DNA of 64,000 nt, from NCBI RefSeq assembly GCF_900095265.1, contig NZ_LT607653.1:62001-126000 (forward strand), read 5' to 3'. The notes beneath the pieces are model-generated. The model did not search any database. It worked only from the letters and a program-made list of their open reading frames with translations, and had not been told where the DNA came from. How positions within the stretch are numbered: the first letter of the stretch is position 1; each line of letters begins with the position of its first letter. Shown piece after piece: positions 26,290-35,296 of the stretch. The DNA comes from Janthinobacterium sp. UMAB-56. GTDB taxonomy: Bacteria > Pseudomonadota > Gammaproteobacteria > Burkholderiales > Burkholderiaceae_D. Made by a program: the position numbers and the translations under genes.

Positions 26290-28193
26290 CCATGGGTGCT
26301 GTCGAAACTATCGTCGATGCGGGCGTGCACAGGCCGGCGCATCAGCCACAAATTGCCTTGCTGGGCAATCCGAACTGCGGCAAGACCGCGCTGTTCAACC
26401 GTTTGACGGGCGCGCGCCAGAAAGTGGCGAACTACGCCGGCGTGACCATCGAGCGCAAGGAAGGCCATTTCACCTCACCAAACGGCAAGCCCGTGCGCCT
26501 GCTCGATTTGCCGGGCGCCTATAGCCTGTCGGCCACCACGCCCGATGAAGCCATCACGCGCGACGTGGTGGGCGGCTTGCGCAAGGGCGACCCGCGTCCG
26601 GACGCCATCATCTGCGTGGTCGATGCCACCAATTTGCGCCTGAATTTGCGTCTGGTACTGGAAGTCAAGCGCCTGGGCCTGCCCATGCTGCTGGCGCTGA
26701 ACATGACGGACGTGGCGCGCAAGCGCGGCATGTTGATCGACACGGCCAGGCTGTCGGCGGAACTGGGCATGCCCGTGGTCGAGACGGTCGCGGTGCAGCA
26801 CGATGGCGAAAGAGCTTTGTTGGACGCCATCGACGCCATGCTGCCCCTGCCGGCCGTGGACGCCAAACCGCTGGCGGCCATCGATGCCGTCAGCGTCGAA
26901 GAAACCCAGCGCGAAGTACGGCGCATCCTGGCCGCCGTCAGCAATGACACCAGTGACACGGGCAACCTGACGGAAAAGATCGATGACGTGGTGCTGCACC
27001 CCGTGTTCGGCCCCCTCATCCTGGCCGTGCTGATGTTCCTGATTTTCCAGGCCGTGTTTGCCTGGGCGGCCACGCCGATGGAAATGATCACCGACGGCGT
27101 GGGCCACCTGGGCGCCGTGCTGACGGCAAACATGCCGGACGGTCACCTGAAAAGCTTGCTGGTGGAAGGCATCATCGGCGGCGTCGGCAGCGTGCTGGTA
27201 TTCCTGCCGCAGATCCTGATTCTGTTCTTCTTTATCCTGAGCCTGGAAGACTGCGGCTATCTGCCGCGCGCGGCCTTCCTGCTGGACCGCCTGATGGGTG
27301 GCGTGGGCCTGTCCGGCCGTGCCTTCATCCCCCTGCTGTCGAGCTTTGCCTGCGCCATTCCCGGCGTGATGGCGGCGCGCACCATCCAGAACCCGCGCGA
27401 CCGCCTGGTCACCATCATGATCGCGCCACTGATGACGTGTTCGGCGCGCCTGCCCGTGTATGCGCTGATCATCGCCGCCTTCATCCCGCAGCGCCAGGTA
27501 TGGGGCTACCTGAGCCTGCAAGGCCTGGTGCTGTTTGTCCTGTACTTCGCCGGCATCATTTCGGCCATGGCCGTGGCCTGGGTCATGAAGCGTGGCATGG
27601 GCGTGCGCGGCAACCAGCCGCTGATGCTGGAACTGCCGGCCTATCATTGGCCGCATCTGCGCAACCTGGCCGTCAGCCTGTGGGAGCGCGCGAAGATATT
27701 CCTCACGCGCGTCGGTACCATCATCCTGAGCCTGATGATCATCCTGTGGTTCCTCAGCAGCTTCCCCGGCGCGCCGGACAACGCGATCCATCCGCCGATC
27801 TATTACAGCCTGGCCGGCATCCTGGGCCGCGGCCTGGAAGTGATCTTCGCGCCCATCGGTTTCAACTGGCAGATCTGCATCGCGCTGGTGCCGGGCATGG
27901 CGGCGCGCGAAGTGGCCGTCGGCGCGCTCGGCACCGTGTACGCGCTGTCGCAAACGGGCGATGCGCTGGCCTCCACCCTGGAGCCGCTGATCGCCCATTC
28001 GTGGTCGATGGCCACCGCGCTCTCCTTGCTTGCCTGGTATGTGTTTGCGCCGCAGTGCCTGTCGACCCTCTCCGTGGTGAAACGCGAGACGGGCGGCTGG
28101 CGCTATCCGCTGCTGATGGCCGGCTATATGTTCGCCCTCGCCTACGCCGCTTCGTTCATCACGTACCGCCTTGCCCTGTTGCTGGGCGCTTAG
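26286..28193 (+). CDS. feoB: Ferrous iron transporter B
   Basis: A 635-residue inner-membrane Fe(II) transporter, the shorter form of FeoB. The N-terminal GTPase domain has G1 GNPNCGKT (residues 27-34), G3 DLPG and G4 NMTD, and is followed by about 8-10 membrane helices with the Gate motifs (for example LSSFACAIPGVMAAR). Start overlaps the feoA stop. The gene after it encodes a Cys-rich membrane protein instead of a FeoC. Confidence 0.96.
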   Translation: MTMGAVETIVDAGVHRPAHQPQIALLGNPNCGKTALFNRLTGARQKVANYAGVTIERKEGHFTSPNGKPVRLLDLPGAYSLSATTPDEAITRDVVGGLRKGDPRPDAIICVVDATNLRLNLRLVLEVKRLGLPMLLALNMTDVARKRGMLIDTARLSAELGMPVVETVAVQHDGERALLDAIDAMLPLPAVDAKPLAAIDAVSVEETQREVRRILAAVSNDTSDTGNLTEKIDDVVLHPVFGPLILAVLMFLIFQAVFAWAATPMEMITDGVGHLGAVLTANMPDGHLKSLLVEGIIGGVGSVLVFLPQILILFFFILSLEDCGYLPRAAFLLDRLMGGVGLSGRAFIPLLSSFACAIPGVMAARTIQNPRDRLVTIMIAPLMTCSARLPVYALIIAAFIPQRQVWGYLSLQGLVLFVLYFAGIISAMAVAWVMKRGMGVRGNQPLMLELPAYHWPHLRNLAVSLWERAKIFLTRVGTIILSLMIILWFLSSFPGAPDNAIHPPIYYSLAGILGRGLEVIFAPIGFNWQICIALVPGMAAREVAVGALGTVYALSQTGDALASTLEPLIAHSWSMATALSLLAWYVFAPQCLSTLSVVKRETGGWRYPLLMAGYMFALAYAASFITYRLALLLGA

Positions 28194-28202
28194 GAGAAAA
28201 GC

Positions 28203-28478
28203 ATGTGGCAAACCCTCATCGTCGCCCTGATCGTCGCAGCCGCGCTGCTGCATTTTTCGACCAAGTACCTGCCGGCGGGCGTGCGCCGCGCCATCGTGCG
28301 TGGCCTGGTGCGCTGCGGCCTCGATGAGGCGAAGACGTCGACTTTCTTCAAGGTGGCGCCGGGTTGCGGCAGCGGCTGCGGTTCCTGCGGCTCCTGCGAC
28401 AGCCCGCCGCCGCCGTCCGCCACGCCGCCGGCCGACGGCGCCAGCAAGCGGGTGATCCTGATGCAGGTGCAGCGCTAG
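28203..28478 (+). CDS. FeoB-associated Cys-rich small membrane protein
   Basis: A 91-residue protein with one N-terminal membrane helix (residues 4-18) and a cluster of four Cys in GCGSGCGSCGSC (about 55-66), then a Pro-rich tail. It starts 9 bases after feoB. Small Cys-rich membrane proteins often take the place of FeoC next to FeoB in proteobacteria (DUF6587-like). The cluster could sense or hold iron, but this is inferred from position and composition only. Confidence 0.8.
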   Translation: MWQTLIVALIVAAALLHFSTKYLPAGVRRAIVRGLVRCGLDEAKTSTFFKVAPGCGSGCGSCGSCDSPPPPSATPPADGASKRVILMQVQR

Positions 28479-28570
28479 GGCTGCACCAAGGCTGCACCAA
28501 GGCTGATATACGTCTAGCCACGGGTGCATCGGTGGGCTACACTGGACTTCCCGCACGGCAAGGAGTGGCA

Positions 28571-28732
28571 ATGGCGATACTGTTGATCTTCATGTTTTTG
28601 TTTGCGATCGCCTCCTGGCTGCTGGCCAGCCGGCGCGGCCGCCACGGGGGACTCTGGTTCGGTATCGGCTTGTTCCTTGGTCCCTTTGCCTTGCTGGCGG
28701 TGGCGGCCCTGCCGCCCGTCACGCGGGCCTGA
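28571..28732 (+). CDS. Small membrane protein, 53 residues, unknown function
   Basis: Two hydrophobic segments (residues 2-17 and 28-46) surround a basic turn SRRGRHGG, and the second begins WFGIGLFLGPFALL. Such two-helix proteins are common but uncharacterised. AAGGAG stands right before the ATG, much better than any upstream start in the frame. It lies 92 bases after the Cys-rich gene, so it may be read with feo or on its own. A bidirectional terminator follows. Confidence 0.65.
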   Translation: MAILLIFMFLFAIASWLLASRRGRHGGLWFGIGLFLGPFALLAVAALPPVTRA

Positions 28733-28736
28733 ACGT

Positions 28737-28763
28737 AAAAAACCCGCTGCTGCGGGTTTTTTT
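28737..28763. terminator. Bidirectional terminator, overlapping the AraC stop codon
   Basis: AAAAAACCCGC-TGCT-GCGGGTTTTTTT has A and T runs on both sides. Its T run touches the stop codon of the converging AraC gene at 28762. Confidence 0.88.
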
Positions 28764-29682
28764 ACGCCTGCGCGCCCGCGTGGCGCAGCCGGTATTGGCG
28801 CGGCGAGCACGCCATGATGCGCTTGAAGGCATGGCTGAAAGCGCTATCGGAATCGTAGCCCAGCGCCTGCGCTATCGAGGCGATGGGCGCGCCGCTGTCC
28901 TTCAGGCGCCGTGTGGCCAGGCGCATGCGCCAACGTAGCAGGTAGTCGAGCGGTGCCATGCCCACCCTGGTCCTGAAATGCAGGGCAAAGGCGGAACGCG
29001 ACTGCCCCGCGATGGCGGCCAGTTGCAGCAAGGTCCAGCGGTGGGCCGGCTGCGCATGCATCGCTTCGATGGCCGCGCGCAGGCGGGGATCGGCCAGCGC
29101 AAACAGCCAGCCTGCCGGGTGCGAGTCCTGCTCTGCCAGATACTGGCGCAGCACTTGCAGCAGCATCATGTGGCCCAGGTGGCGCGTCATCAGCGCTGCG
29201 CCGGGCGCCGTCGCCTGCAGTTCGTGCGCCAGGCGCTGCAAGGCCCAGTGCAGCACGCTGGCCTGGTCCGTATCGCCACGCACGTGCAGCAACGGCGGCA
29301 GGCAATCGAGCAGGATGGCCGCCTCGTCGCCAAAGCTGAAGCGCCCGCCGATGAGAAAAAAATCGTGTTGTGGCGTGCCGTGGCGTGCCACGCCGTGCCG
29401 CGTGTGCCGATACACTTCCAGCGCCGGCGAGGCTGGCAAGCCTTGTGTGCTGGCCAGCGTAAACGCGCGTCCTGGTGCCAGCAGGAAACAGTCGCCAGTA
29501 TGCAGCTGCACGGGAGCGTCGATGCCTGCGACTGTCAGCCAGCAGCCGCCCTCGAGCACGGCGTTGAACTTGATGCCGTCCGGCGGCGGAAAGTCGATGG
29601 CCCAGTCGCCGCCCGCCTTCAGGCCGGCAAAATGGGAGCTGCGCGTGTCGAGCAGCGACAGTACATCGGAGAGCAAATCCAT
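28762..29682 (-). CDS. AraC family regulator with cupin-type sensor domain
   Basis: A 306-residue regulator. The N-terminal half resembles the AraC-binding cupin (FNAVLEGGCWLTVAG, LHTGDCFLL), and the C-terminal 100 residues are the paired helix-turn-helix (IASIAQALGYDSDSAFSHAFKR, then SPRQYR). The frame runs 44 residues further upstream, but the fold starts at the Met at 29682. It is divergent from the broken SDR gene with 130 bases between; regulators of this subgroup often control such an adjacent dehydrogenase, so the SDR gene is its likely target. Confidence 0.88.
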   Translation of the reverse strand: MDLLSDVLSLLDTRSSHFAGLKAGGDWAIDFPPPDGIKFNAVLEGGCWLTVAGIDAPVQLHTGDCFLLAPGRAFTLASTQGLPASPALEVYRHTRHGVARHGTPQHDFFLIGGRFSFGDEAAILLDCLPPLLHVRGDTDQASVLHWALQRLAHELQATAPGAALMTRHLGHMMLLQVLRQYLAEQDSHPAGWLFALADPRLRAAIEAMHAQPAHRWTLLQLAAIAGQSRSAFALHFRTRVGMAPLDYLLRWRMRLATRRLKDSGAPIASIAQALGYDSDSAFSHAFKRIMACSPRQYRLRHAGAQA

Positions 29683-29812
29683 GGTGTGGTTCCAGTTTTG
29701 GACGATTGCGACAGTATTAGAGATTTTACGCCATTCACAGTCCAGGAAAGCCCACGCAAAATAGCCATGTCGCCAGCCACCCCGCGCTGGCCCCCCACAT
29801 GCAGAGGCAGAC

Positions 29813-30802
29813 ATGGCATACAGCGATCACAGGCAAATACCCCTTCACTCCGGCTTTGGCGCGGCGACCACCGCCACCGAAGCGCTGGCCGGGCGCGACT
29901 TGTCCGGCGTGCAGGCCATCGTCACGGGCGGCTATTCGGGCCTGGGCCTGGAAACGGTACGTGTGCTGGCCGGCGCCGGCGCCATGGTGCTGGTTCCCGC
30001 GCGCGATGTGGCAAGGGCGTAAACGGCCTTGCGTGATCTGCCCATGGTAGAAATTGCCGCGCTCGACCTGCTCGAGCCACAGGCCATCGACGCCTTTGCC
30101 GCCGCCTTCCTTGCCACCGGCCGCGCCCTGCACGTGCTGGTCAACGGCGCCGGCATCATGGCCACGCCCCTGCTGCGCGATGCGCGCGGCTACGAGGCGC
30201 AGTTCGCGACAAATCACCTGGGACATTTTCAGCTGACGGCGCGCCTGTGGCCTGCCTTGCGGCGGGCGCATGGCGCGCGCGTGGTGTGCGTGTCGTCGCT
30301 GGGACACAGGCAGGCCGGCGTCGACCAGGACGATCCGCATTTCCTGCGCCAGCCGTACGACAAATGGCGCGCATATGCGCAGTCGAAAAGCGCCAATGCG
30401 CTGTTTGCCGTGGAGCTGGACCGGCGCGGCGCGGCGCATGGTGTGCGCGCTTTCTCGCTGCATCCGGGCGCTATCCTGACGCCGCTGGTGCGCCACCTGG
30501 ACCTCGATGACTTGCGCCGCGTGGGCGCGCTGGACGATGACGGCCAGGTAAATCCAGCGCCGCAATCGGGCTTCAAGAATGTGGCGCAAGGTGCCGCCAC
30601 GGCCGTCTGGTGCGCCACCAGCGCGCAGCTTGCGGGGATTGGCGGGGTGTATTGCGAGGATTGCGACATCGCCGCCCTGGTGCCTGACGACAGCACGAGG
30701 CCGGGCGTGCGGCGCTGGGCCGTCGATCCCGCGCAGGCACGCCAGCTATGGGCGCTCAGCGAGCAGATGACTGGCGTGCGCTTCGATTGCGACGCTGAAT
30801 AG
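29813..30802 (+). pseudogene. Short-chain dehydrogenase/reductase broken by one in-frame stop
   Basis: The same frame encodes an SDR over its whole length, interrupted by one TAA at 30020-30022. Before it lies the cofactor-binding half of the Rossmann fold (TGGYSGLG, then VLVPARDVARA); directly after it the protein resumes with TALRDLPMVEIAALDLLEPQ, NGAGIM and the catalytic YAQSK. A single C-to-T change of CAA (Gln) would create it. Total length would be 329 residues, normal for this group. Unless the stop is read through or a sequencing error, no full enzyme is made; the part after the stop could start at TTG 30029 but would lack the nucleotide-binding motif. Confidence 0.85.
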
Positions 30803-30826
30803 AAAATGCCGGGCAATGCCCGGCAT
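30801..30826 (-). terminator. Intrinsic terminator of the NagZ-like gene
   Basis: A perfect 9-bp stem ATGCCGGGC-AAT-GCCCGGCAT lies 21 bases beyond the stop at 30848 and runs into TTTT on the minus strand. It touches the stop codon of the SDR pseudogene. Confidence 0.8.
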
Positions 30827-30847
30827 GTGCAGGAGGGCGGCGTGGAT

Positions 30848-32389
30848 TTACGCCTTGCCCGCCAGCTTGTCGACGACTGGCACCAGCGCGGCAGGGCGGC
30901 AGCCGAAGGCGGCCAGGCGGCCTTGCGCGTGCGGCGCCAGGTCAAGGTCGTAGGGCAAACGGCCCGCCACCAGCCACAGTTTATCTTGCGGCAGGGCCTC
31001 GATCAGGCGGCGCTGGCCGTCGACGAACATGGCGTTATACGTTTGCAGCACGATCTGCTGCGCGCCTTGCGCAAAGGCGATGGCGGCAGCCACTTCCTCG
31101 TCCAGCGCTTCGGCCGACAAGGCGTATTCGCGCACGTCCAGGCCCGCTTCAAGCAGCGCCGGCAGCATGGAGCTGCGCGCTTCCTTGTTGCGGCCCAGCG
31201 CCACTTCGTCGATTTCGCTGCGCGAGCGCACTTCTACCGTCAGCAGGGTCACGGGCAGGCTGGCGTCGAGCGGGCGGTACGCGCCTTGCACGCGCAGGGC
31301 GGCCTTTTGCAGCAGTTGCGACAGGGCCATGGCGGCCGGCTGCATCAGTGCCGGTGGCGTGACCGGGCGGGTGCGCCAGTCGCGCACGGCGCGGTTGCGC
31401 TTGAGTTCAGCCACGCGCGCGCAAGCCGCGTCGATGCGGGCCATGGCAATGTCGCCGCGTTCCACGGCGTCGATGACGGCGTCGATGGCCGCCGTCTGCT
31501 GCGCTTCGCGGTGCGAAATGAGGACGATGTCGGCGCCCGCCTGCAAGGTGGCGATGGCGCCCTGGGCGATGCCGATGCCATCGGCGATGGCCGCCATTTC
31601 CAGGCAGTCGGTGATGACGACGCCCTTGTATTGCAACTCGCCGCGCAGCAGGTCGGTCAGCACGCCTTTCGACAGGGTGGCTGGCACGCTGGTGTCGGCC
31701 TCGAAGGCGGGGAAAACCACATGCGCCGTCATGATGGCATCGACGCCGCCGGCAATGGCTGCGCGGAAGGGCGCCAGTTCCACGGCGTGCAGGCGTTCCC
31801 TGTCGTGCGGCACCAGGGCCATGGCGTAATGCGTGTCGATGGCCGTATCGCCGTGGCCGGGGAAGTGCTTGGCGGTGACAGCTACGCCGCTGGCGCGCTG
31901 GCCGCGCATGGCGGCCATGCCGTAGTCGATGACGGTGGCGGCATCCTCGCCATATGCGCGCACGCCGATGACGGGGTTGTTGCGGTTGTTGTTCACGTCC
32001 AGTACGGGGGCGAGCAGCATATTGATGCCCACCTGGCGCATTTCATCGCCGCTGATCTGGTTCATGCGTTCGCAATCCTCGATGGAGCCGGTGGCCTGGA
32101 AAGCCATCGCCGCAGGAATGGGCGTGACGCCCTGCTCGATGCGCATCACCATGCCGCCTTCCTGGTCGATGGAGATCAGCAGCGGCGTGTCGGACACTTC
32201 CGCGTTGATTTCCTGCAGTTCGCGGCACAGGGCTGACACTTGCGCGGGCGTGTGCACATTGCGGCGGAACAGGATCACACCGCCCACCTTCTTTTGGCGT
32301 ATCAAGGTCTTGATATGCTCGTCCGCCTGCAGGGCGTCGAAGCCCACCATGAACAACTGTCCTACTTTCTCGCGCAAACCCTGCTCCAT
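30848..32389 (-). CDS. Family 3 glycoside hydrolase, NagZ-like beta-N-acetylhexosaminidase
   Basis: A 513-residue enzyme. The N-terminal 340 residues are a GH3 barrel with the NagZ-type motif KHFPGHGDT, whose His-Asp dyad serves as acid/base, and the nucleophile Asp in VITDCLEMAAI. A C-terminal domain of about 170 residues makes it longer than single-domain NagZ of E. coli (341). NagZ enzymes remove GlcNAc from muropeptides during peptidoglycan recycling. No signal peptide is seen. GGAGGAG precedes the ATG; the 17-residue upstream extension is not used. The recycling kinases amgK and murU lie 15 kb away. Confidence 0.85.
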   Translation of the reverse strand: MEQGLREKVGQLFMVGFDALQADEHIKTLIRQKKVGGVILFRRNVHTPAQVSALCRELQEINAEVSDTPLLISIDQEGGMVMRIEQGVTPIPAAMAFQATGSIEDCERMNQISGDEMRQVGINMLLAPVLDVNNNRNNPVIGVRAYGEDAATVIDYGMAAMRGQRASGVAVTAKHFPGHGDTAIDTHYAMALVPHDRERLHAVELAPFRAAIAGGVDAIMTAHVVFPAFEADTSVPATLSKGVLTDLLRGELQYKGVVITDCLEMAAIADGIGIAQGAIATLQAGADIVLISHREAQQTAAIDAVIDAVERGDIAMARIDAACARVAELKRNRAVRDWRTRPVTPPALMQPAAMALSQLLQKAALRVQGAYRPLDASLPVTLLTVEVRSRSEIDEVALGRNKEARSSMLPALLEAGLDVREYALSAEALDEEVAAAIAFAQGAQQIVLQTYNAMFVDGQRRLIEALPQDKLWLVAGRLPYDLDLAPHAQGRLAAFGCRPAALVPVVDKLAGKA

Positions 32390-32570
32390 GCTGCAACTCC
32401 TCCGGTCTTCATGTTGATGATGGCATACGTATTGTGGCACCGTGATGATGCACCTTGGTGATCAGCGGAAAAGCTGCCTGCGTTTTGTATTTATTTTGGT
32501 ATTGTATTGGATTTGGGTTTTTGCGCAAGTGGTTATTAAGTGGTATTGAATCACTTGGGCAACGGCGGCA

Positions 32571-34181
32571 TCAATCGAGGCGCTGGAACGATGCCGATTG
32601 CGCCTTGGGCCAGTACAGGCCGAACACGGGCGGCAGCTGCGGCAGCTGGCTCGGGTCAAGTAGCTGGCCCGCTTCCAGGAAGGGCAGCAGGGCCGACGCC
32701 AGTTTCACCTGGTTCGGTGAAATGCGCCGCACCAGGTGATGCGGACGCAGTTCCTGCGGGTGCGCCAGACCGGCGGCGGCGATCAATTCGGCCAGCGCCT
32801 TCATGGTGTTCTGGTGGAAGTGCGCCACGCGGGCGATCTTGTCGGATACCACCAGCGCGCGCTGGCGCTGCGGGTCTTGCGTGGCCACGCCCGTCGGGCA
32901 GCGGTCCGTGTGGCAGCTTTGCGACTGGATGCAGCCCAGTGCGAACATGAAGCCGCGCGCCGAATTGCACCAGTCGGCACCCAGCGCCAGCAAGCGGGCG
33001 ATGTCGAAGGCCGTGATGATCTTGCCCGAGCAGCCGATCTTGATCTTCGCGCGCAGGTTGGCGCCCACCAGGGTGTTATGCACGAGCACCAGCGCTTCCT
33101 GCAGCGGCGTGCCGACATGGTCGGTGAATTCCAGGGGTGCCGCTCCCGTACCCCCTTCGCTGCCGTCGACGACGATGAAGTCGGGCGTGATGCCCGTTTC
33201 CAGCATGGCTTTGACGATGGCGAAAAACTCCCACGGATGGCCGATGGCCAGCTTGAAGCCCGTCGGCTTGCCACCGGAAAGATGGCGCAGGCGGTCGATG
33301 AAATGCAGCATTTCCAGTGGCGTGGAAAAGGCGCTGTGCGCGGCCGGCGAAACGCAATCCTCGCCCACCATCACGCCGCGCGTGGTGGCGATCTCGATCG
33401 TCACTTTCGGGCCGGGCAGCATGCCACCGTGGCCCGGCTTGGCGCCCTGCGACATTTTCAGCTCGATCATTTTGACCTGCTCCGAGCTGGCGTTGGCGAT
33501 GAAGCGTTCTTCCGAAAACGTGCCGTCCTGGTTGCGGCAGCCGAAGTAGCCGGAACCGATTTCCCACACCAGGTCGCCGCCGTTTTCGCGGTGATAAGGA
33601 CTAATGCTGCCTTCGCCCGTGTCGTGCATGAAGCCGCCGCTGCGCGCGCCGCCGTTCAGGGCCAGGATGGCGTTCGCCGACAGCGCGCCAAAGCTCATCG
33701 CCGAGATATTGAAGACGCTGGCCGAATACGGTTTTGCGCGCGGGCAGTCCGGATGGTTGCCGATCTCGATGCGGAAATCGTGGCCCGTGACCTTGGCGGG
33801 GGCGATGGAGTGGTTGATCCATTCATAGCCCGCTGCATACACGTCGAGCTGGGTGCCGAACGGGCGCTTGTCCGTCTGCTCCTTGGCGCGCTGGTAGACG
33901 ATGCTGCGCTGGTTGCGCGAGAATGGCGTCGCCTCGCTGTCGCTTTCCAGGAAATACTGGCGGATTTCGGGGCGGATGCTCTCAAAAAAGAAGCGGAAGT
34001 GCGCGAGAATGGGGTAGTTGCGGCGCAGGGCGCGCTTGGTTTGCAGCAGGTCGCTGATGCCGACCAGGGTCAGCGCACCGGCCAGCAGGGGCAGCCAGTA
34101 ATGGTCATAGTAAAACAGGGACAGGACAAAGATGGCGGCCGTCGCAATGAAGGTCAGGTAGCGAAATGGTACTAGGTGCAT
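32571..34181 (-). CDS. FMN-binding glutamate-synthase-like protein
   Basis: A 536-residue protein with two N-terminal membrane helices (about residues 8-45) followed by the FMN-binding barrel of the GltB large subunit. The Fe-S Cys pattern CIQSQSCHTDRCPTGVATQ is present, as are GAKPGHGGMLPG and GSEGGTGAAPLEF. It lacks the glutaminase domain, so it is not a complete glutamate synthase. The family is widespread and its real reaction is not known. The frame runs 93 residues upstream; the Met at 34181 has CCGGAG before it and starts the membrane helix. Confidence 0.88.
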   Translation of the reverse strand: MHLVPFRYLTFIATAAIFVLSLFYYDHYWLPLLAGALTLVGISDLLQTKRALRRNYPILAHFRFFFESIRPEIRQYFLESDSEATPFSRNQRSIVYQRAKEQTDKRPFGTQLDVYAAGYEWINHSIAPAKVTGHDFRIEIGNHPDCPRAKPYSASVFNISAMSFGALSANAILALNGGARSGGFMHDTGEGSISPYHRENGGDLVWEIGSGYFGCRNQDGTFSEERFIANASSEQVKMIELKMSQGAKPGHGGMLPGPKVTIEIATTRGVMVGEDCVSPAAHSAFSTPLEMLHFIDRLRHLSGGKPTGFKLAIGHPWEFFAIVKAMLETGITPDFIVVDGSEGGTGAAPLEFTDHVGTPLQEALVLVHNTLVGANLRAKIKIGCSGKIITAFDIARLLALGADWCNSARGFMFALGCIQSQSCHTDRCPTGVATQDPQRQRALVVSDKIARVAHFHQNTMKALAELIAAAGLAHPQELRPHHLVRRISPNQVKLASALLPFLEAGQLLDPSQLPQLPPVFGLYWPKAQSASFQRLD

Positions 34182-34281
34182 GGGCACTCCGGTGAAGTCA
34201 GACTGATAAAGCGAGTCTACCTTCGATTCGCGCAACGTGCTGGCGGGAAAGAGCGCGGCGCCCATTGGACGCCGCGCATGA

Positions 34282-35295
34282 TTACCGTTGTGCGGCGCGG
34301 ATGCGCTCGACCCGTTCGGCGCTGGCCGGATGGCTCGACAGGTACGGCGTGCCCTGGTCCAGCTTGCCCAGGGCGACAAACACTTGCGCCAGGTGTTCCA
34401 GGGGAATGCCGTTCTGGCGCAGCATGGCGATCGCGTAGTCGTCCGCGTCGCGTTCGACATCGCGCGAATACTTCAAGTCCAGCAGCAGCGGCGGCAAGGT
34501 CGCCACCACGGTCGACACGTCGCCGAACAGCAGCGCCGCGCCGGCGCCCACGGCCGAAGTCTGGATGATGCGCCGCGTCAGGTGGCGCTGCTGCAAATGC
34601 CCGAGTTCATGCGCCAGTACGCCCATGATGGCGGCGTCGTCCGGCAGCAGTTCGATCATTTCATCGGTCAGCACGATGTCGCCGGACGGCAGGGCAAACG
34701 CGTTCGGACCGATCTTGCTCTTGCGGAAAACGATGCGGTGCACGGGCGTGCTGTCGCCGGGCGTGGCCAGGCGCGCGAACTGGCTGCGCAAGGCTTGCTG
34801 ACGCGCGCCATCGAGCTGGCTAGGCGCGAAGACATGGCGGTCCAGCATATCGAGCACGCCCTGGCCCAGCTGCCGTTCGACCGACTGCGGCAAGGCATAC
34901 GCGATGCCCTTGGCTGCCAGCGGCAGCAGGTATTGATAACTGAGCCACAGGGCCAGCATGGTGGCGACGGTGGCCAGCAGGGCGCCGCGCCAGCTTTGCT
35001 GCAGCCGCACCACCCAGCCGTCGCGGTGTCCCGTATCGTGCAGCAAGGCGTTGAAGGCTGCCTGGTCGGCGATCTCCAGGTAGGCGCCATCGGGAAAACT
35101 GACCTTGCGCACGGCATGGCTGCTGCGTTCTGACACATGCAGCTCGCCGAGCGGGCTACTGCGCTCGATGTCGCCGGCCAGCACGGCCTGGCCATCGCGT
35201 ACGCTGAGCGTCACGTGGTACAGGCGCGAGCTCCGGCCGTCGAAATAGCGCGCGGGCACGGGCGCCGCGTCCGGCGCGTGGTGATCGGGCGTCAT
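34282..35295 (-). CDS. M48 family metallopeptidase, membrane-bound
   Basis: A 337-residue zinc peptidase. One membrane helix (about residues 103-125) is followed by a catalytic domain with the zinc motif HELGH in GVLAHELGHLQQRH and a downstream Glu ligand in SRDVERDADDYAI. The start codon comes one base after the stop of the DUF898 gene, so the two are one unit. This pair recurs in proteobacteria; a role in membrane-protein quality control is possible but unproven. Confidence 0.9.
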   Translation of the reverse strand: MTPDHHAPDAAPVPARYFDGRSSRLYHVTLSVRDGQAVLAGDIERSSPLGELHVSERSSHAVRKVSFPDGAYLEIADQAAFNALLHDTGHRDGWVVRLQQSWRGALLATVATMLALWLSYQYLLPLAAKGIAYALPQSVERQLGQGVLDMLDRHVFAPSQLDGARQQALRSQFARLATPGDSTPVHRIVFRKSKIGPNAFALPSGDIVLTDEMIELLPDDAAIMGVLAHELGHLQQRHLTRRIIQTSAVGAGAALLFGDVSTVVATLPPLLLDLKYSRDVERDADDYAIAMLRQNGIPLEHLAQVFVALGKLDQGTPYLSSHPASAERVERIRAAQR

Positions 35296-35296
35296 G

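Noticed and set aside
26475-28571. 698-codon open frame antisense to feoB
   Set aside because: It is a shadow of the GC-rich codon pattern of feoB: rich in His, Gln, Arg and Asp, with no recognisable domain.
30029-30802. Independent 257-residue SDR gene starting at TTG 30029
   Set aside because: It lacks the nucleotide-binding motif, which stands in the same frame before the stop; a broken single gene explains the data better.
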